DNA of 64,000 bases from Planctomycetota bacterium. GTDB lineage: Bacteria; Planctomycetota; UBA1135; GCA-002686595. Where the stretch lies: the NCBI GenBank assembly GCA_016709875.1, contig JADJLZ010000002.1, forward strand, positions 496,001-560,000, in the 5' to 3' direction. The notes beneath the pieces are model-generated. The model was given only the letters and a program-made list of their open reading frames with translations, did no database searches and had not been told where the DNA came from. This document shows positions 34,372 through 43,083 of this stretch, piece by piece. Position numbers and translations under genes: made by a program. How positions within the stretch are numbered: position 1 is the first letter of the stretch; each line of letters opens with the position of its first letter.

Positions 34372-35454
34372 ATGCACGCCTCGATGACCTCCCGCGAGCG
34401 CTTCCTCGCCGCCTGCCGCCGCCAGCCGCTCGACGTCCCGCCCGCCTGGGTCATGCGCCAGGCCGGTCGCTACCTGCCCGAGTACCGCGCCGTGCGCGAG
34501 CAGCACGACTTCCTCTCGATGTGCCGCACCGCCAGCGCCGCCGCCGAGGTCACGCTGCAGCCCATCCGCCGCTTCGGCATGGACGCGGCCGTGATCTTCG
34601 CGGACATCCTGCTGCCCTGCGCCGCGATGGGTCAGGACCTGCGCTTCGCCGAGGGCGAGGGCCCGCGCCTTGCGCCCTGCGTGCGCTCGGCCGCGGACGT
34701 CGAGCGCCTGGTCGATTTCGACGCGCGCACAGCGACGGGCTTCCTCGGCGACGCGATCCGCAGCGTGCGCAAGGAGCTCGGCAAGGAGCGCGCGATCATC
34801 GGCTTCTGCGGCGCGCCCTGGACCACCGCCAGCTACATGATCGAGGGCGGCTCGAGCAAGAACTTCGAGCACTCCAAGCGCCTGATGCTGGCCGAGCCCG
34901 AGGTCTTCGCGAGCCTCTGCTCGCGTCTGGTCGACAACCTGATCCCCTACCTCGCCATGCAGGTCGAGGCCGGCGCGGACGTGCTGCAGGTCTTCGACAG
35001 CTGGGGCGGCGCGCTCGACGCGGCGACCTACCGCAGCGCGATCCTGCCGCACGTGCAGCGCCTGGTTGCGGGCGCGAAGGAGCTCGGCGTGCCGGTGATC
35101 CTGTACGTGAACGGCTGTGCGCAGCTGCTCGAGGTGATGGCCGATTCGGGCGCAGACGTGCTCGGCATCGACTGGCGCGTGGACGCGGCGGACGCGATCG
35201 CGCGCGTGGGCTCGCGCGTGGCACTGCAGGGCAACCTCGATCCGTGCACGCTCTTCGCGCCGCCCGCGGTGATCTCGCGCGAGGTGACGCGCGTGCTGGA
35301 CGAGTTCCGCGAGCAGCGCGGCTACATCTTCAACCTCGGCAGCGGTATCCTGCCCGGCGTACCGGTCGAGAGCATGGACACGCTCTTCCGCGTGCTGCGC
35401 GGGCGCCACGAGCGCGCGGCGGCGGGCCAGGCGCGCTCGCCCCGGTGCGGATGA
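34372..35454 (+). CDS. hemE: Uroporphyrinogen decarboxylase
   Basis: HemE decarboxylates the four acetate side chains of uroporphyrinogen III to coproporphyrinogen III. The 360-residue product has the N-terminal signature PPAWVMRQAGRYLPEYR, the second signature GFCGAPWTTASYMIEGG, and LQVFDSWGG. The start could instead be the in-frame ATG at 34384 (MTSRERFLA), which fits the family equally well. It sits just right of the 49-bp repeat, and hemN follows after 4 bp. Confidence 0.96.
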   Translation: MHASMTSRERFLAACRRQPLDVPPAWVMRQAGRYLPEYRAVREQHDFLSMCRTASAAAEVTLQPIRRFGMDAAVIFADILLPCAAMGQDLRFAEGEGPRLAPCVRSAADVERLVDFDARTATGFLGDAIRSVRKELGKERAIIGFCGAPWTTASYMIEGGSSKNFEHSKRLMLAEPEVFASLCSRLVDNLIPYLAMQVEAGADVLQVFDSWGGALDAATYRSAILPHVQRLVAGAKELGVPVILYVNGCAQLLEVMADSGADVLGIDWRVDAADAIARVGSRVALQGNLDPCTLFAPPAVISREVTRVLDEFREQRGYIFNLGSGILPGVPVESMDTLFRVLRGRHERAAAGQARSPRCG

Positions 35455-35458
35455 GCCC

Positions 35459-36841
35459 ATGACTGCCGTCTCGCGCGAACTGCTGGTGAAGTACGCGACC
35501 TCCGCGCCGCGCTACACCTCGTATCCGACGGCCGTGGACTGGTCGAAGGACTTCGACCCCAAGCGCTATCCCGCGCTGCTCGAGCGCGCGGCGGCCGACA
35601 AGGGCCCGCTCTCGGTCTACGTGCACCTGCCCTTCTGCGCCGAGCTGTGCCTGTTCTGCGGCTGCAACATGATCGTCTCGAACAGCGTCTCGCGCATCGA
35701 CGCCTACCTGGACGCGCTCGAGCGCGAGTTCGACTTCGTCGGGCGCTCGGGGATCGGCAAGCGCGCGGTGCGCCAGTACCACTGGGGCGGCGGCACGCCC
35801 ACGCAACTGGATCTGGCGCAGATCGAGCGCGTGCAGAAGGCCTTCTCGAAGTACTTCCATTTCTCGGAGGACGCCGAGGTCGGCATCGAGGTCGACCCGC
35901 GCGTGACCAACCGCGAGCAGGTGCGCCTGCTCGCCGAGCTGGGCTTCAACCGCATCTCGATGGGCGTGCAGGACTTCGACCCGCAGGTGCAGGTCGCGAT
36001 CAAGCGCGAGCAGAGCGAGGCGCAGACGCGCGAGATCGTCGACGCGGCGCGCCAACGCGGCATGGGCTCGGTCAACATCGACCTGATGTACGGCCTGCCG
36101 CACCAGACCGAGGCCGGCTTCGCCGACACGGTCGAGCGCGTGCTGCGCATCCGGCCCGAGCGCGTGGCGCTCTTCCACTACGCGCACGTGCCCTGGCTCA
36201 AGCGCCACCAGGAGGCGATGGACATCGCGGCTCTGCCCTCGAGCGAGCTCAAGTTGACCATCTTCCTGCGCGCGATCGATCAGTTCCGCGCCGCCGGCTA
36301 CGAATACGTCGGCCTGGACCACTTCGCTTTGCCCAGTGACGAGATGGCCGTCGCGCACCGCGAGAAGAACCTCGGCCGCAACTTCATGGGCTACACCACG
36401 CGCCGCGGCGACGACATGGTCTCGCTGGGCGTCTCCTCGATCGGCGACGTCGCGGGCTGCTTCGTGCAGTCCAACCCGCGCGAGAACGAGTACAAGGCCG
36501 CGATTGCCGAGCACGGCCACGCGATCCACCGCGGTCACGAGCTCTCGGCCGACGACCGCCTGCGCCGCGACGTGATCCTGGGCCTGATGTGCAACGGCGA
36601 GTTGCGCAAGGCGCCGATCGAAAAGGCGCACGGCATCCGCTTCGACGAGACCTTCGCGGCCGAGCTCGCGCAGCTTGGCCCGCTCGCGGCCGACGGCCTG
36701 GTCGCGCTGCACCCCGACCGGATCGAGGTCACCGAGCTCGGCCAGCTCTTCCTGCGCAACGTGGCCCTGCCCTTCGACCGCTACTACGCACGACGGATGC
36801 AGGACGGCGACCAGAAGCCGGCCTTCTCGAAGACCCTGTAG
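35459..36841 (+). CDS. hemN: Oxygen-independent coproporphyrinogen III oxidase (radical SAM)
   Basis: HemN converts coproporphyrinogen III to protoporphyrinogen IX without oxygen. The 460-residue product is the full-length HemN form, not a short HemW. The radical-SAM cluster motif is Cys60-x3-Cys64-x2-Cys67-x-Cys69 (CAELCLFCGC); HWGGGTPTQ, EVDPR, GFNRISMGVQDFD and DLMYGLPHQT follow. The C-terminal HemN domain ends GLVALHPDRIEVTELGQLFLRNVA. It is coupled to hemE by a 4-bp gap. Confidence 0.96.
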   Translation: MTAVSRELLVKYATSAPRYTSYPTAVDWSKDFDPKRYPALLERAAADKGPLSVYVHLPFCAELCLFCGCNMIVSNSVSRIDAYLDALEREFDFVGRSGIGKRAVRQYHWGGGTPTQLDLAQIERVQKAFSKYFHFSEDAEVGIEVDPRVTNREQVRLLAELGFNRISMGVQDFDPQVQVAIKREQSEAQTREIVDAARQRGMGSVNIDLMYGLPHQTEAGFADTVERVLRIRPERVALFHYAHVPWLKRHQEAMDIAALPSSELKLTIFLRAIDQFRAAGYEYVGLDHFALPSDEMAVAHREKNLGRNFMGYTTRRGDDMVSLGVSSIGDVAGCFVQSNPRENEYKAAIAEHGHAIHRGHELSADDRLRRDVILGLMCNGELRKAPIEKAHGIRFDETFAAELAQLGPLAADGLVALHPDRIEVTELGQLFLRNVALPFDRYYARRMQDGDQKPAFSKTL

Positions 36842-36869
36842 AGGCCTGGAAGGGCCCTTTTCCTGGGCG

Positions 36870-36930
36870 ACCGATACGAAGCTGCATTTCTGGCCTTCCT
36901 GTAATCGCCCGGCTACCGCGCCGCCGATAC
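36870..36930 (+). promoter_or_regulatory. Two CCGATAC motifs upstream of the pilin cluster, possible FliA-type -10
   Basis: ACCGATAC (36870-36877) and GCCGATAC (36923-36930) lie in the 129-bp gap between hemN and the first pilin gene. They resemble the sigma-28 -10 element GCCGATAA; no clear TAAA -35 was found at the expected distance. CCGATA is rare by eye in the window and mostly intergenic. Confidence 0.35.
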
Positions 36931-36970
36931 AGACCTCGCCGCGAGCAGGCGGCAAGGACGGCAGGCTTCG

Positions 36971-37390
36971 ATGTCAGCGGCAGGAATGGACAGGGGCTCA
37001 CGCGGGAAATCTCAGGCCGCGATCACGCGCGCGGGGTTCTCCGTGCTCGAGGTCACGATCGCGCTGCTGATCGTCTCGACCGTGCTCGTCTCGCTGACGG
37101 GCGCCTTCCTCACGAGCGCGAAGGCGGTGCACATCGCGAATGGAACCAGCCGCGGAACGGTTTTCCTCCAGAGCGTGATGGAAGACCTCTCGGCGCAGCC
37201 TTTCGACGCGCTGCCGAGCTTCAACGGCAACCACATCTACGACCAGCCGACCGCGCAGCGCTCGACCTGGTCGGTCGACCTCGCGGTCTTCCCGGTCGGC
37301 GTGGACCTCGAGCAGGTCGACGCGACGTTGACCGCGCTGCACGGCGGTCGGGTGATCAGCCGCGTCTCGACGCTGCGGAGTCGCCGGTGA
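36971..37390 (+). CDS. PilV/GspI-like minor pilin
   Basis: A 139-residue prepilin-like protein. The class III leader ends in ITRAG, followed by FSVLEVTIALLIVSTVLVSL, with the conserved Glu at mature position 5 and a hydrophobic N-terminal helix. The remaining ~85 residues are a small beta-rich domain. It is the first of three overlapping pilin-like genes (stop overlaps the next GTG) and should be processed by a prepilin peptidase not present in the window. It most likely acts as a minor subunit of a type IV pilus or type II secretion pseudopilus. Confidence 0.8.
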   Translation: MSAAGMDRGSRGKSQAAITRAGFSVLEVTIALLIVSTVLVSLTGAFLTSAKAVHIANGTSRGTVFLQSVMEDLSAQPFDALPSFNGNHIYDQPTAQRSTWSVDLAVFPVGVDLEQVDATLTALHGGRVISRVSTLRSRR

Positions 37391-38013
37391 GAACGCCCGC
37401 GCGAATCCATGCGGCCTTCCGCGGCTTCACGCTGATCGAGATGCTCGTGTCGCTCGTGCTCTTCTCCGCGGTCGGGATGGCGCTCGTCATGGCGACGGGC
37501 GCGGGCCAGGAGGCCGAGCGCACGGTCGCCAACGAATCCAACGCCAGCCGGTCGCTGCGCACGATCGCGCGCCGGCTCACCGACGAACTGCGTTCGAGCA
37601 GCGACGCGCGCATCACGGTCGAGCACCTGCCCGATGGAAACGACAGGCTGCGCTTCGCCGTTCCGATCGAGGTCGGGACCGTCCTCGACTGGGGCGTACA
37701 CGACGCCTCGCTCGGCGCCGAGGAAGCCACGCACAACCGCCCCGGCTGGAGCCTGTGCTACACGGTCGAGAGCACGACGCAGAACGGCAAGACCACGCGC
37801 CGGCTGCTGCGCCAGGAACTCGACCAGACGGGAGCGCTCCAGCGCCAGCGTCTGCTCCTCGAGCGCGTGCGCAATGGTACCCAGACGCCTCCGGGCTTCA
37901 CGGTGCGCAAGCAGGGGCTCCTGTGGGAGATCACGCTCTCGACCGAGCCGCGCGACGGCCGCGGGAAAGGCATCCAGGAGGTGTTCCATGTCCAGGCACG
38001 CAATCAGAACTAG
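37387..38013 (+). CDS. PilW/GspJ-like minor pilin
   Basis: A 208-residue prepilin with the cleavage region AFRGFTLIEMLVSLVLFSAVGMA, including Glu5 of the mature protein. The domain after residue 50 (SNASRSLRTIARRLTDELRSS) is typical of PilW/GspJ minor pilins. Start is GTG, overlapping the stop of the PilV-like gene (GTGA). The 3' end overlaps the next gene by 26 bp. It probably forms a priming complex with the two neighbouring subunits. Confidence 0.8.
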   Translation: MRTPARIHAAFRGFTLIEMLVSLVLFSAVGMALVMATGAGQEAERTVANESNASRSLRTIARRLTDELRSSSDARITVEHLPDGNDRLRFAVPIEVGTVLDWGVHDASLGAEEATHNRPGWSLCYTVESTTQNGKTTRRLLRQELDQTGALQRQRLLLERVRNGTQTPPGFTVRKQGLLWEITLSTEPRDGRGKGIQEVFHVQARNQN

Positions 38014-39892
38014 TCCTTCGAGCCACCGCGCGCGTCGCGGCAACGCCCTGCTCGGCACGCTGATCGTGCTGGTGGCGCTGCTCGGACTCCTGTACGCGAC
38101 GAGCCGCGTCTCGGTGGTCGAGGTGCACGAGACGCGCAGTGCAGTCGAGGACGTGCAGTCGAAGTACCTGGCCGAGGCCGGCGTCGAACGCGCGCTCAAC
38201 TTCCTCGCACAGACCGCCCGCGCAGGTTCGCAGCAGGATCCGTTGCGCGGTCTGCACCAGCTCTTCGCGACGAGCGACCACCTCTCGCCCTTCGTGGCCG
38301 AGCCGCTCACCTCGGGTCTCCAGCAGGTCGGCGCGTATTCGGTCTCGCTGCGCGCGACCGAGCAGAACGCCACCAGCATCACGATCGCGATCGACGCGAC
38401 GGGCTACCGTCCCGAGGCGCCGCAGTCGCTCGCCGCTGGTCAGCACCCCTCGACCTGGAGCGCTGTGCGCACGATCGTGCGCTACAGCCTCGCGCCGAGC
38501 CACGTCTTCGACTACGGCTACTTCATCAACAACTGGGGCTGGTTCTACGGCAGCACGATCACCTGCAACGGCAACGTGCGCTCCAACGGCCAGTTCGACG
38601 TCGCAGGGTATTCGCCGACGATCACCGGCCAGCCGCTGTACGACGCCGTCAGCTGGAACGGCACGCAGGCGACGCTCAGCGGCTACCACGACGACAACGG
38701 CGACGGCCTGCTCGACGGCAACGACGGGGGCTTGTGGTCGAGCTGGGACATCACTGGCGCGCAGCACCTGCAGGGCAACGGCGGCCACGCGCAGAATCAG
38801 CACGACTTCCAGGATCCGATCCCGATGCCGAACCTCTCGGACCTCGGCATGTACGAGGCCAACGCGGTCGATCAACACAGTTCGATCACGATCGACGGCG
38901 TGCAGGTCGCCAACGCGGTCGTCGGCGACGAGCCGGGCGAGAAGCAGAACCTCTACCTCGTCGGCACCTCGGCCAAGCCGATCGTTCTCAACGGTCCAGT
39001 GGTCGTGCGCGGCAACTTGATCATCAGCGGCGTCGTCACCGGGCAGGGCGCGATCTACTCCGGCGGGAACGTCTACTGCCCCAACTCGGTCACGTACAAG
39101 AACCCGCCCTCCGCCCCGCGGCCCGCCAACGGCTCGCAGGCAGCGAACGAGGCCTGGCTCAGCACCAACTGGAACAAGGACTTCCTGGGATTGTTCGCAC
39201 GCGAGAACATCGTCGTGGGCGACTTCACGAACTCCACCTGGCAGAGCTACGTCTCGCAGTGGATGGGCGACGCGATGAACGTCTCGGCCGAGGACTGCGG
39301 CGCGGACGGCATCCCGAACACGCGCGCGGGCAAGGACGGCATCCTCGGCACCGCGGACGACGACGTGCTCGAGGGGGACGGCCTGTTCAGCGTGCAGCAC
39401 TACACGCAGGCCGACGCCGATCTCGGACTGCTTCCGGCCGGCGCGCACGTCGGTGACGTCATCCCCGGCAGCGGCGAGGACATCGACGGCGACGGCGCCT
39501 TCGACGGACAGGCCTCGCTCGCGAACGTGATCCTCACGACTCCGCTCGACGCGGCTCACTGGTCGGGCAACATGCCCGCCGCGGGTCTGACGAACTACCG
39601 CAGCATCGCGAGCATGAACGCTGCGACGCTCGACGCGGTCTTCTACACCAACCACTCGTTCTGCTGGACCGTGCTCGGCAGCCAGGTCGCGCGCATCAAC
39701 GGAGCCCTCGTGAGCCGCAACGAGGACATCGTGTACGGCACGCCCTCGCTCGAGTTCAACTACGACTGCAGGCTGCTCGGCGGGAGCTCGGGCCGCGCCG
39801 CGCGCCTGTTGCCGCAGACGCTGCAGTCGCCGGAGATCCTGCGTTGGTCGCCCCTGGATTCCGATCCGAACAAGGACCTGGTGCTGCCGTGA
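37988..39892 (+). CDS. PilX-like pilus assembly protein with large secreted domain
   Basis: A 634-residue protein. Its N-terminus (RRGNALLGTLIVLVALLGLLYATS, then SKYLAEAGVERALNFL) matches the PilX N-terminal pattern found in pilus-associated adhesins. The ~570-residue rest is a beta-rich extracellular domain with calcium-loop motifs (DDNGDGLLDGNDGG; DGIPNTRAGKDG; DIDGDGAFDG). The start ATG is preceded by AGGAGGT 6 nt upstream, the best Shine-Dalgarno site in the window. It may be the adhesive or tip component of the pilus formed with the two small pilins. Confidence 0.75.
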   Translation: MSRHAIRTSPSSHRARRGNALLGTLIVLVALLGLLYATSRVSVVEVHETRSAVEDVQSKYLAEAGVERALNFLAQTARAGSQQDPLRGLHQLFATSDHLSPFVAEPLTSGLQQVGAYSVSLRATEQNATSITIAIDATGYRPEAPQSLAAGQHPSTWSAVRTIVRYSLAPSHVFDYGYFINNWGWFYGSTITCNGNVRSNGQFDVAGYSPTITGQPLYDAVSWNGTQATLSGYHDDNGDGLLDGNDGGLWSSWDITGAQHLQGNGGHAQNQHDFQDPIPMPNLSDLGMYEANAVDQHSSITIDGVQVANAVVGDEPGEKQNLYLVGTSAKPIVLNGPVVVRGNLIISGVVTGQGAIYSGGNVYCPNSVTYKNPPSAPRPANGSQAANEAWLSTNWNKDFLGLFARENIVVGDFTNSTWQSYVSQWMGDAMNVSAEDCGADGIPNTRAGKDGILGTADDDVLEGDGLFSVQHYTQADADLGLLPAGAHVGDVIPGSGEDIDGDGAFDGQASLANVILTTPLDAAHWSGNMPAAGLTNYRSIASMNAATLDAVFYTNHSFCWTVLGSQVARINGALVSRNEDIVYGTPSLEFNYDCRLLGGSSGRAARLLPQTLQSPEILRWSPLDSDPNKDLVLP

Positions 39893-40590
39893 ATCCCTTC
39901 CTCCGATCGCTCGGCGTGTGCGCCGCCCTGTGCCTGTGTTCCGCGCTCGCGAGCGCGCAGTTCCCGGGCCCGGATTCGAACGACACCTCCAAGCTGCCCG
40001 AGCGGACGCGCCCCGCGATGCACCCGGGCGAACCGCTGACGATCTCGGGCCTCGAGGAAAAGGGCAACGAGCTGCGCGCGCGCACTCCCGGGCTCGCGCG
40101 CGGCGAGCACGAGCCGCTGCAGGTCGATCCTGATGCGAGCTACCGCCGTGCGCTCGCGATGTACGGCGACGGCGCGCAGTTCCACTCGCCGCTGCCGCTG
40201 CCCGGAGCCCAAGCCGCGCCCGAGCCCGTCCTCGCGCCCGAACCCGCGCCGGCACCCGTCGCCTCCGAGCCCGCGCAGCCGGCGGTGCAACAGCCCGATC
40301 CCGACGCCAAGCGCTGGTCGGTGTTCGCCGGCCTGCTCGTCTCGGCACTCCTGATCGTGTGGTTCTTCGTGCGTGTGCGCCCCGCGCTGATCGCCCCCAA
40401 GGAACTGCCGAGCGCTGCAGTCGCGTCGGAGCCCTTCGTCTGGCGTCCGCAGCGGCGTCCAAGCAAGCCCAAGTTCCAGGGTCCGATCCTCGAACAGCCG
40501 AAGCCCCCGTTGCCGCAGCGGCCCGCCTGGAAGCAGCCGCCCGCGACCACGAACGGCGCGCGGATGGCTCCGCCGCACAAGCGCGCCTGA
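39889..40590 (+). CDS. Secreted proline-rich single-pass membrane protein
   Basis: A 233-residue protein starting with GTG in the stop of the PilX-like gene. It has a signal peptide (VCAALCLCSALASAQ), a Pro/Ala/Glu-rich linker (residues ~100-140), one transmembrane helix (VFAGLLVSALLIVWFFV, about residues 145-162) and a basic, Pro/Gln-rich cytoplasmic tail. No domain is recognised. By position it belongs to the pilin operon and might link the pilus or stator to the envelope. Confidence 0.65.
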   Translation: MNPFLRSLGVCAALCLCSALASAQFPGPDSNDTSKLPERTRPAMHPGEPLTISGLEEKGNELRARTPGLARGEHEPLQVDPDASYRRALAMYGDGAQFHSPLPLPGAQAAPEPVLAPEPAPAPVASEPAQPAVQQPDPDAKRWSVFAGLLVSALLIVWFFVRVRPALIAPKELPSAAVASEPFVWRPQRRPSKPKFQGPILEQPKPPLPQRPAWKQPPATTNGARMAPPHKRA

Positions 40591-40634
40591 GTCGGAAGAA
40601 CTTTCCTGCCTCGCGTGGAAAGCCGCGCCTGTGT

Positions 40635-40662
40635 TTCCAGTTCGGGGGCACGCGAGTCCGAT
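40635..40662 (+). promoter_or_regulatory. Possible FliA-like promoter upstream of motA
   Basis: The 28-nt segment has TTCC at 40635, CAGTTCGGGG and CCGAT at 40658-40662. The same layout (TTCCAGTYCGGG, then CCGAT with identical 28-nt span) occurs at 58446-58473 upstream of the zinc-finger gene. It is about 100 bp before motA. Confidence 0.35.
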
Positions 40663-40761
40663 GAATGCGGCGGAATCCACGACCCCGGATTCCCCGGCAG
40701 CGCGCCCCCACGCGCCCGCGCCGGAGCCTGACCCACGTTCCGCGAGACTGCCCCAGCCCCC

Positions 40762-41535
40762 ATGGACATCGCAACCGTACTCGGCTACGCGCTCGGCTTC
40801 GGCCTGATTCTCTGGTCGATGACGCACGGCGGCGGTCTCGCTGCGCTGAAGCTCTTCGTGCACCCGCCCGCGGCGGCGGTGGTCTGCGGCGGCAGCTTCG
40901 CGGCAATCTTGATCCACTTCCCCATCGGGGATGTGAAGAACGTGATGAAGGTCATCCTCAAGAACTTCATCAACAAGCTGCCGAACCCCGACGAGCAGAT
41001 CGAGCAGATCGTCGAGTACGCCAACCTCGCCCGCAAGGAAGGCCTGCTCGCGCTCGAAGGCAAGGTCAAGGACGTCGACGACCGCTTCTTCGCCAAGGGC
41101 CTGCAGCTGGTGATCGACGGCTTCTCGGCCAACACGGTGCGCGACATCCTCGAGCTCGACGCGGAAGTCGAGAAGCAGCGCCACAACGTCGGCAAGCAGA
41201 TGCTGCAGCAGCTCGGCACCTTCGCGCCGGCTTTCGGAATGGTCGAGACGCTGATCGGCCTGGTGCAGATGCTCTCGAACCTCTCCGACCCCTCCAAGAT
41301 CGGCGCGGGCATGGCCGGCGCGCTCGTCGGCACGTTCTACGGCGCCTTCGTCGCGAACATGATCATGCTCCCGATGGCCGGCAAGCTCGAGATCCGCGCC
41401 AAGGAGGAATCGCGCATGCGCGAACTCATGATCGAGGGCATCGTCGCGATCCAGTCGGGCGAGAAGCCCGCGCTGATCCGCGAGAAGCTGGCCGGATTCC
41501 TCGCGCCGGCCGAGCGCGCCAAGCTGGAGGCCTGA
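40762..41535 (+). CDS. motA: Flagellar stator protein MotA
   Basis: A 257-residue MotA/PomA-family protein with four hydrophobic segments, a large cytoplasmic loop (residues ~55-150, containing KKEGLLALE-like ARKEGLLALEGKV) and the conserved third/fourth helices LGTFAPAFGMVETLIGLVQML and GAGMAGALVGTFYGAFVANMIMLPMAGKL. The prolines and threonines of the ion channel are kept. It is the first gene of a four-gene operon with two motB genes and a fliL-like gene. No flagellar structural gene is nearby. Confidence 0.93.
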   Translation: MDIATVLGYALGFGLILWSMTHGGGLAALKLFVHPPAAAVVCGGSFAAILIHFPIGDVKNVMKVILKNFINKLPNPDEQIEQIVEYANLARKEGLLALEGKVKDVDDRFFAKGLQLVIDGFSANTVRDILELDAEVEKQRHNVGKQMLQQLGTFAPAFGMVETLIGLVQMLSNLSDPSKIGAGMAGALVGTFYGAFVANMIMLPMAGKLEIRAKEESRMRELMIEGIVAIQSGEKPALIREKLAGFLAPAERAKLEA

Positions 41536-41539
41536 GAGC

Positions 41540-42271
41540 GTGGGTCGTCGCAAGAAGCCGGAGGAGCACGCGCACAGCGAGAGCTGGCTCGTCAGCTACT
41601 GCGACATGATCTCCCTGCTCGTGACCTTCTTCCTGATGATGATGACCTTCTCCACGAAGGACTCGGCCGACGTGCGCGAGGTCGGCGTGGGCCTCTTGCG
41701 CGGCCGCGGCGGCATCTGGAACACCAAGCTCTACATGCCGGTGCACGACGAGGTGGACCCGCAGACCGTCAGCGCCGTCGCGCGCGACGTCGCGGCGCTG
41801 GCCGAAAAGCAGAGGGACGGCTCGGGCTCGAACGTGCGCGAGCAGCTCGACGGCTTCTCGATGAGCTTCGACCTCGCCTCCTCCTTCGCGCCGGGCTCGG
41901 CCGAGCCGACCTCCGCGCTCGAACAGAACATGCGCACGCTGGGCAGCTTCCTGCAGCGCTACACGCAGCTCGTGGTGGTCGAGGGCTTCACCGACGACCG
42001 CTTCCAGCCCACGCCGCAGTACCCGACCGCCGAGGCGATCTCGATCGCGCGCGCGCAAGCCGCCGCGAAGGTGCTGCTGCAGGGTTCGACGATCTCGCCC
42101 GAACAGGTGCAGATCGCCGGTCTGGGCTCGATCCGCCCCCGCGCGCCGAACGACACGCCCGGCGGGCGCGCGTCCAACAGGCGCGTCGAGGTGCGCATCC
42201 TCTCGCTCGCGTCCACGCAGATGGTCTACGCCGATCGCGGCGACACGCCGCAGCGGCCGGGGAGGCGCTGA
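41540..42271 (+). CDS. motB: Stator protein MotB-like (first copy)
   Basis: A 243-residue protein with GTG start. One transmembrane helix (WLVSYCDMISLLVTFFLMMMTF) carries Asp22, the ion-binding residue of MotB. The C-terminal half is an OmpA/MotB peptidoglycan-binding domain (LVVVEGFTDD, RAQAAAKVLL, GLGSIRPRAPNDT, NRRVEVRIL). It begins 4 bp after motA. The short N-terminal stretch differs from the histidine-rich one of the next gene. Confidence 0.88.
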   Translation: MGRRKKPEEHAHSESWLVSYCDMISLLVTFFLMMMTFSTKDSADVREVGVGLLRGRGGIWNTKLYMPVHDEVDPQTVSAVARDVAALAEKQRDGSGSNVREQLDGFSMSFDLASSFAPGSAEPTSALEQNMRTLGSFLQRYTQLVVVEGFTDDRFQPTPQYPTAEAISIARAQAAAKVLLQGSTISPEQVQIAGLGSIRPRAPNDTPGGRASNRRVEVRILSLASTQMVYADRGDTPQRPGRR

Positions 42272-42274
42272 GCG

Positions 42275-43069
42275 ATGAGCGGCGAGCACGGCAAACCCGA
42301 CGAGCACGGTGCACACGGAGCGCACGCCGAGGGCCACGCCGCCGAGGCCGGGCACGAGGAGCACAAGAAGCACAAGGTGCACGAGCACGACGCTCCGCCC
42401 GGCGTGCCGCCTTGGCTGATCTCCTTCGGTGACATGATGACGCTCTTCCTGTGCTTCTTCATCGTGCTCGTGACGATGGCGCCCAAACAGGACGCGGGCC
42501 TGATCGCGGCCGGCATGGGCCCGTTCATCGCCGCGATGGAGAACAAGGGCCAGGACCTGCCGATGACCGGCGCGGAGTCCCTCAGCAAGATCAACGAAGT
42601 GCGCAAGCGCTTCGGACTGATGCCGACGACCGAGCAGGAGCTGCTCCTGGGTGCGGTCGAAGTGAAGAGCGCGAAGGACATCGAGACGCTGATCAAGCGC
42701 GCGCTGCGGCCCTATGCCGAGATGCGCCAGCCATTCTTCGCCGTCTTCCGCGAGGACTCCGACGCGCTCAGCGACGAGGCCAAGAGCTATCTCGACGCGC
42801 TGGCCGAGTCCTTCCGCCCCGGCCACGGCCAGATCCTCGTGCTCGAGGGCCACGCCGCCGATGCCGGAACGAATTTCCAGGGCGACAACGCCCGGCTCGC
42901 TGCAGCTCGCGCGCAGGCCGTGAAGACCTACCTGTGCGAGGAGCTGGGCTTCGTGACGACACGCGTGGAAGCGCGCGCACCGGCGGTCGAAATGGAGAAA
43001 CAGGACGCCGAACGGATGCGCCGCGTGGACGCGCGCCTCATGCAACCGGCCGAGAAACCCGAGAAGTAG
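42275..43069 (+). CDS. motB: Stator protein MotB-like (second copy), His-rich N-terminus
   Basis: A 264-residue MotB paralog. The first ~40 residues are rich in His, Glu and Lys (for example EHGAHGAHAEGHAAEAGHEE), possibly metal- or pH-responsive. The transmembrane helix PWLISFGDMMTLFLCFFIVLV holds the critical Asp53. The C-terminal OmpA-like domain has ILVLEGHAADAG and NARLAAARAQAVKTYL. It starts 3 bp after the first motB, so MotA may assemble with either or both B subunits. Confidence 0.88.
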   Translation: MSGEHGKPDEHGAHGAHAEGHAAEAGHEEHKKHKVHEHDAPPGVPPWLISFGDMMTLFLCFFIVLVTMAPKQDAGLIAAGMGPFIAAMENKGQDLPMTGAESLSKINEVRKRFGLMPTTEQELLLGAVEVKSAKDIETLIKRALRPYAEMRQPFFAVFREDSDALSDEAKSYLDALAESFRPGHGQILVLEGHAADAGTNFQGDNARLAAARAQAVKTYLCEELGFVTTRVEARAPAVEMEKQDAERMRRVDARLMQPAEKPEK

Positions 43070-43083
43070 GACGAGGAATCCCC

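Noticed and set aside
40591..40761. A cyclic-di-GMP or other riboswitch before motA
   Set aside because: Small hairpins are possible (GGAAG ... TTTCC), but I could not match any known riboswitch core.
37931..40906. A 991-codon minus-strand frame opposite the pilin genes
   Set aside because: Arginine-rich shadow; plus-strand pilin motifs, overlapping starts and a strong Shine-Dalgarno site are decisive.
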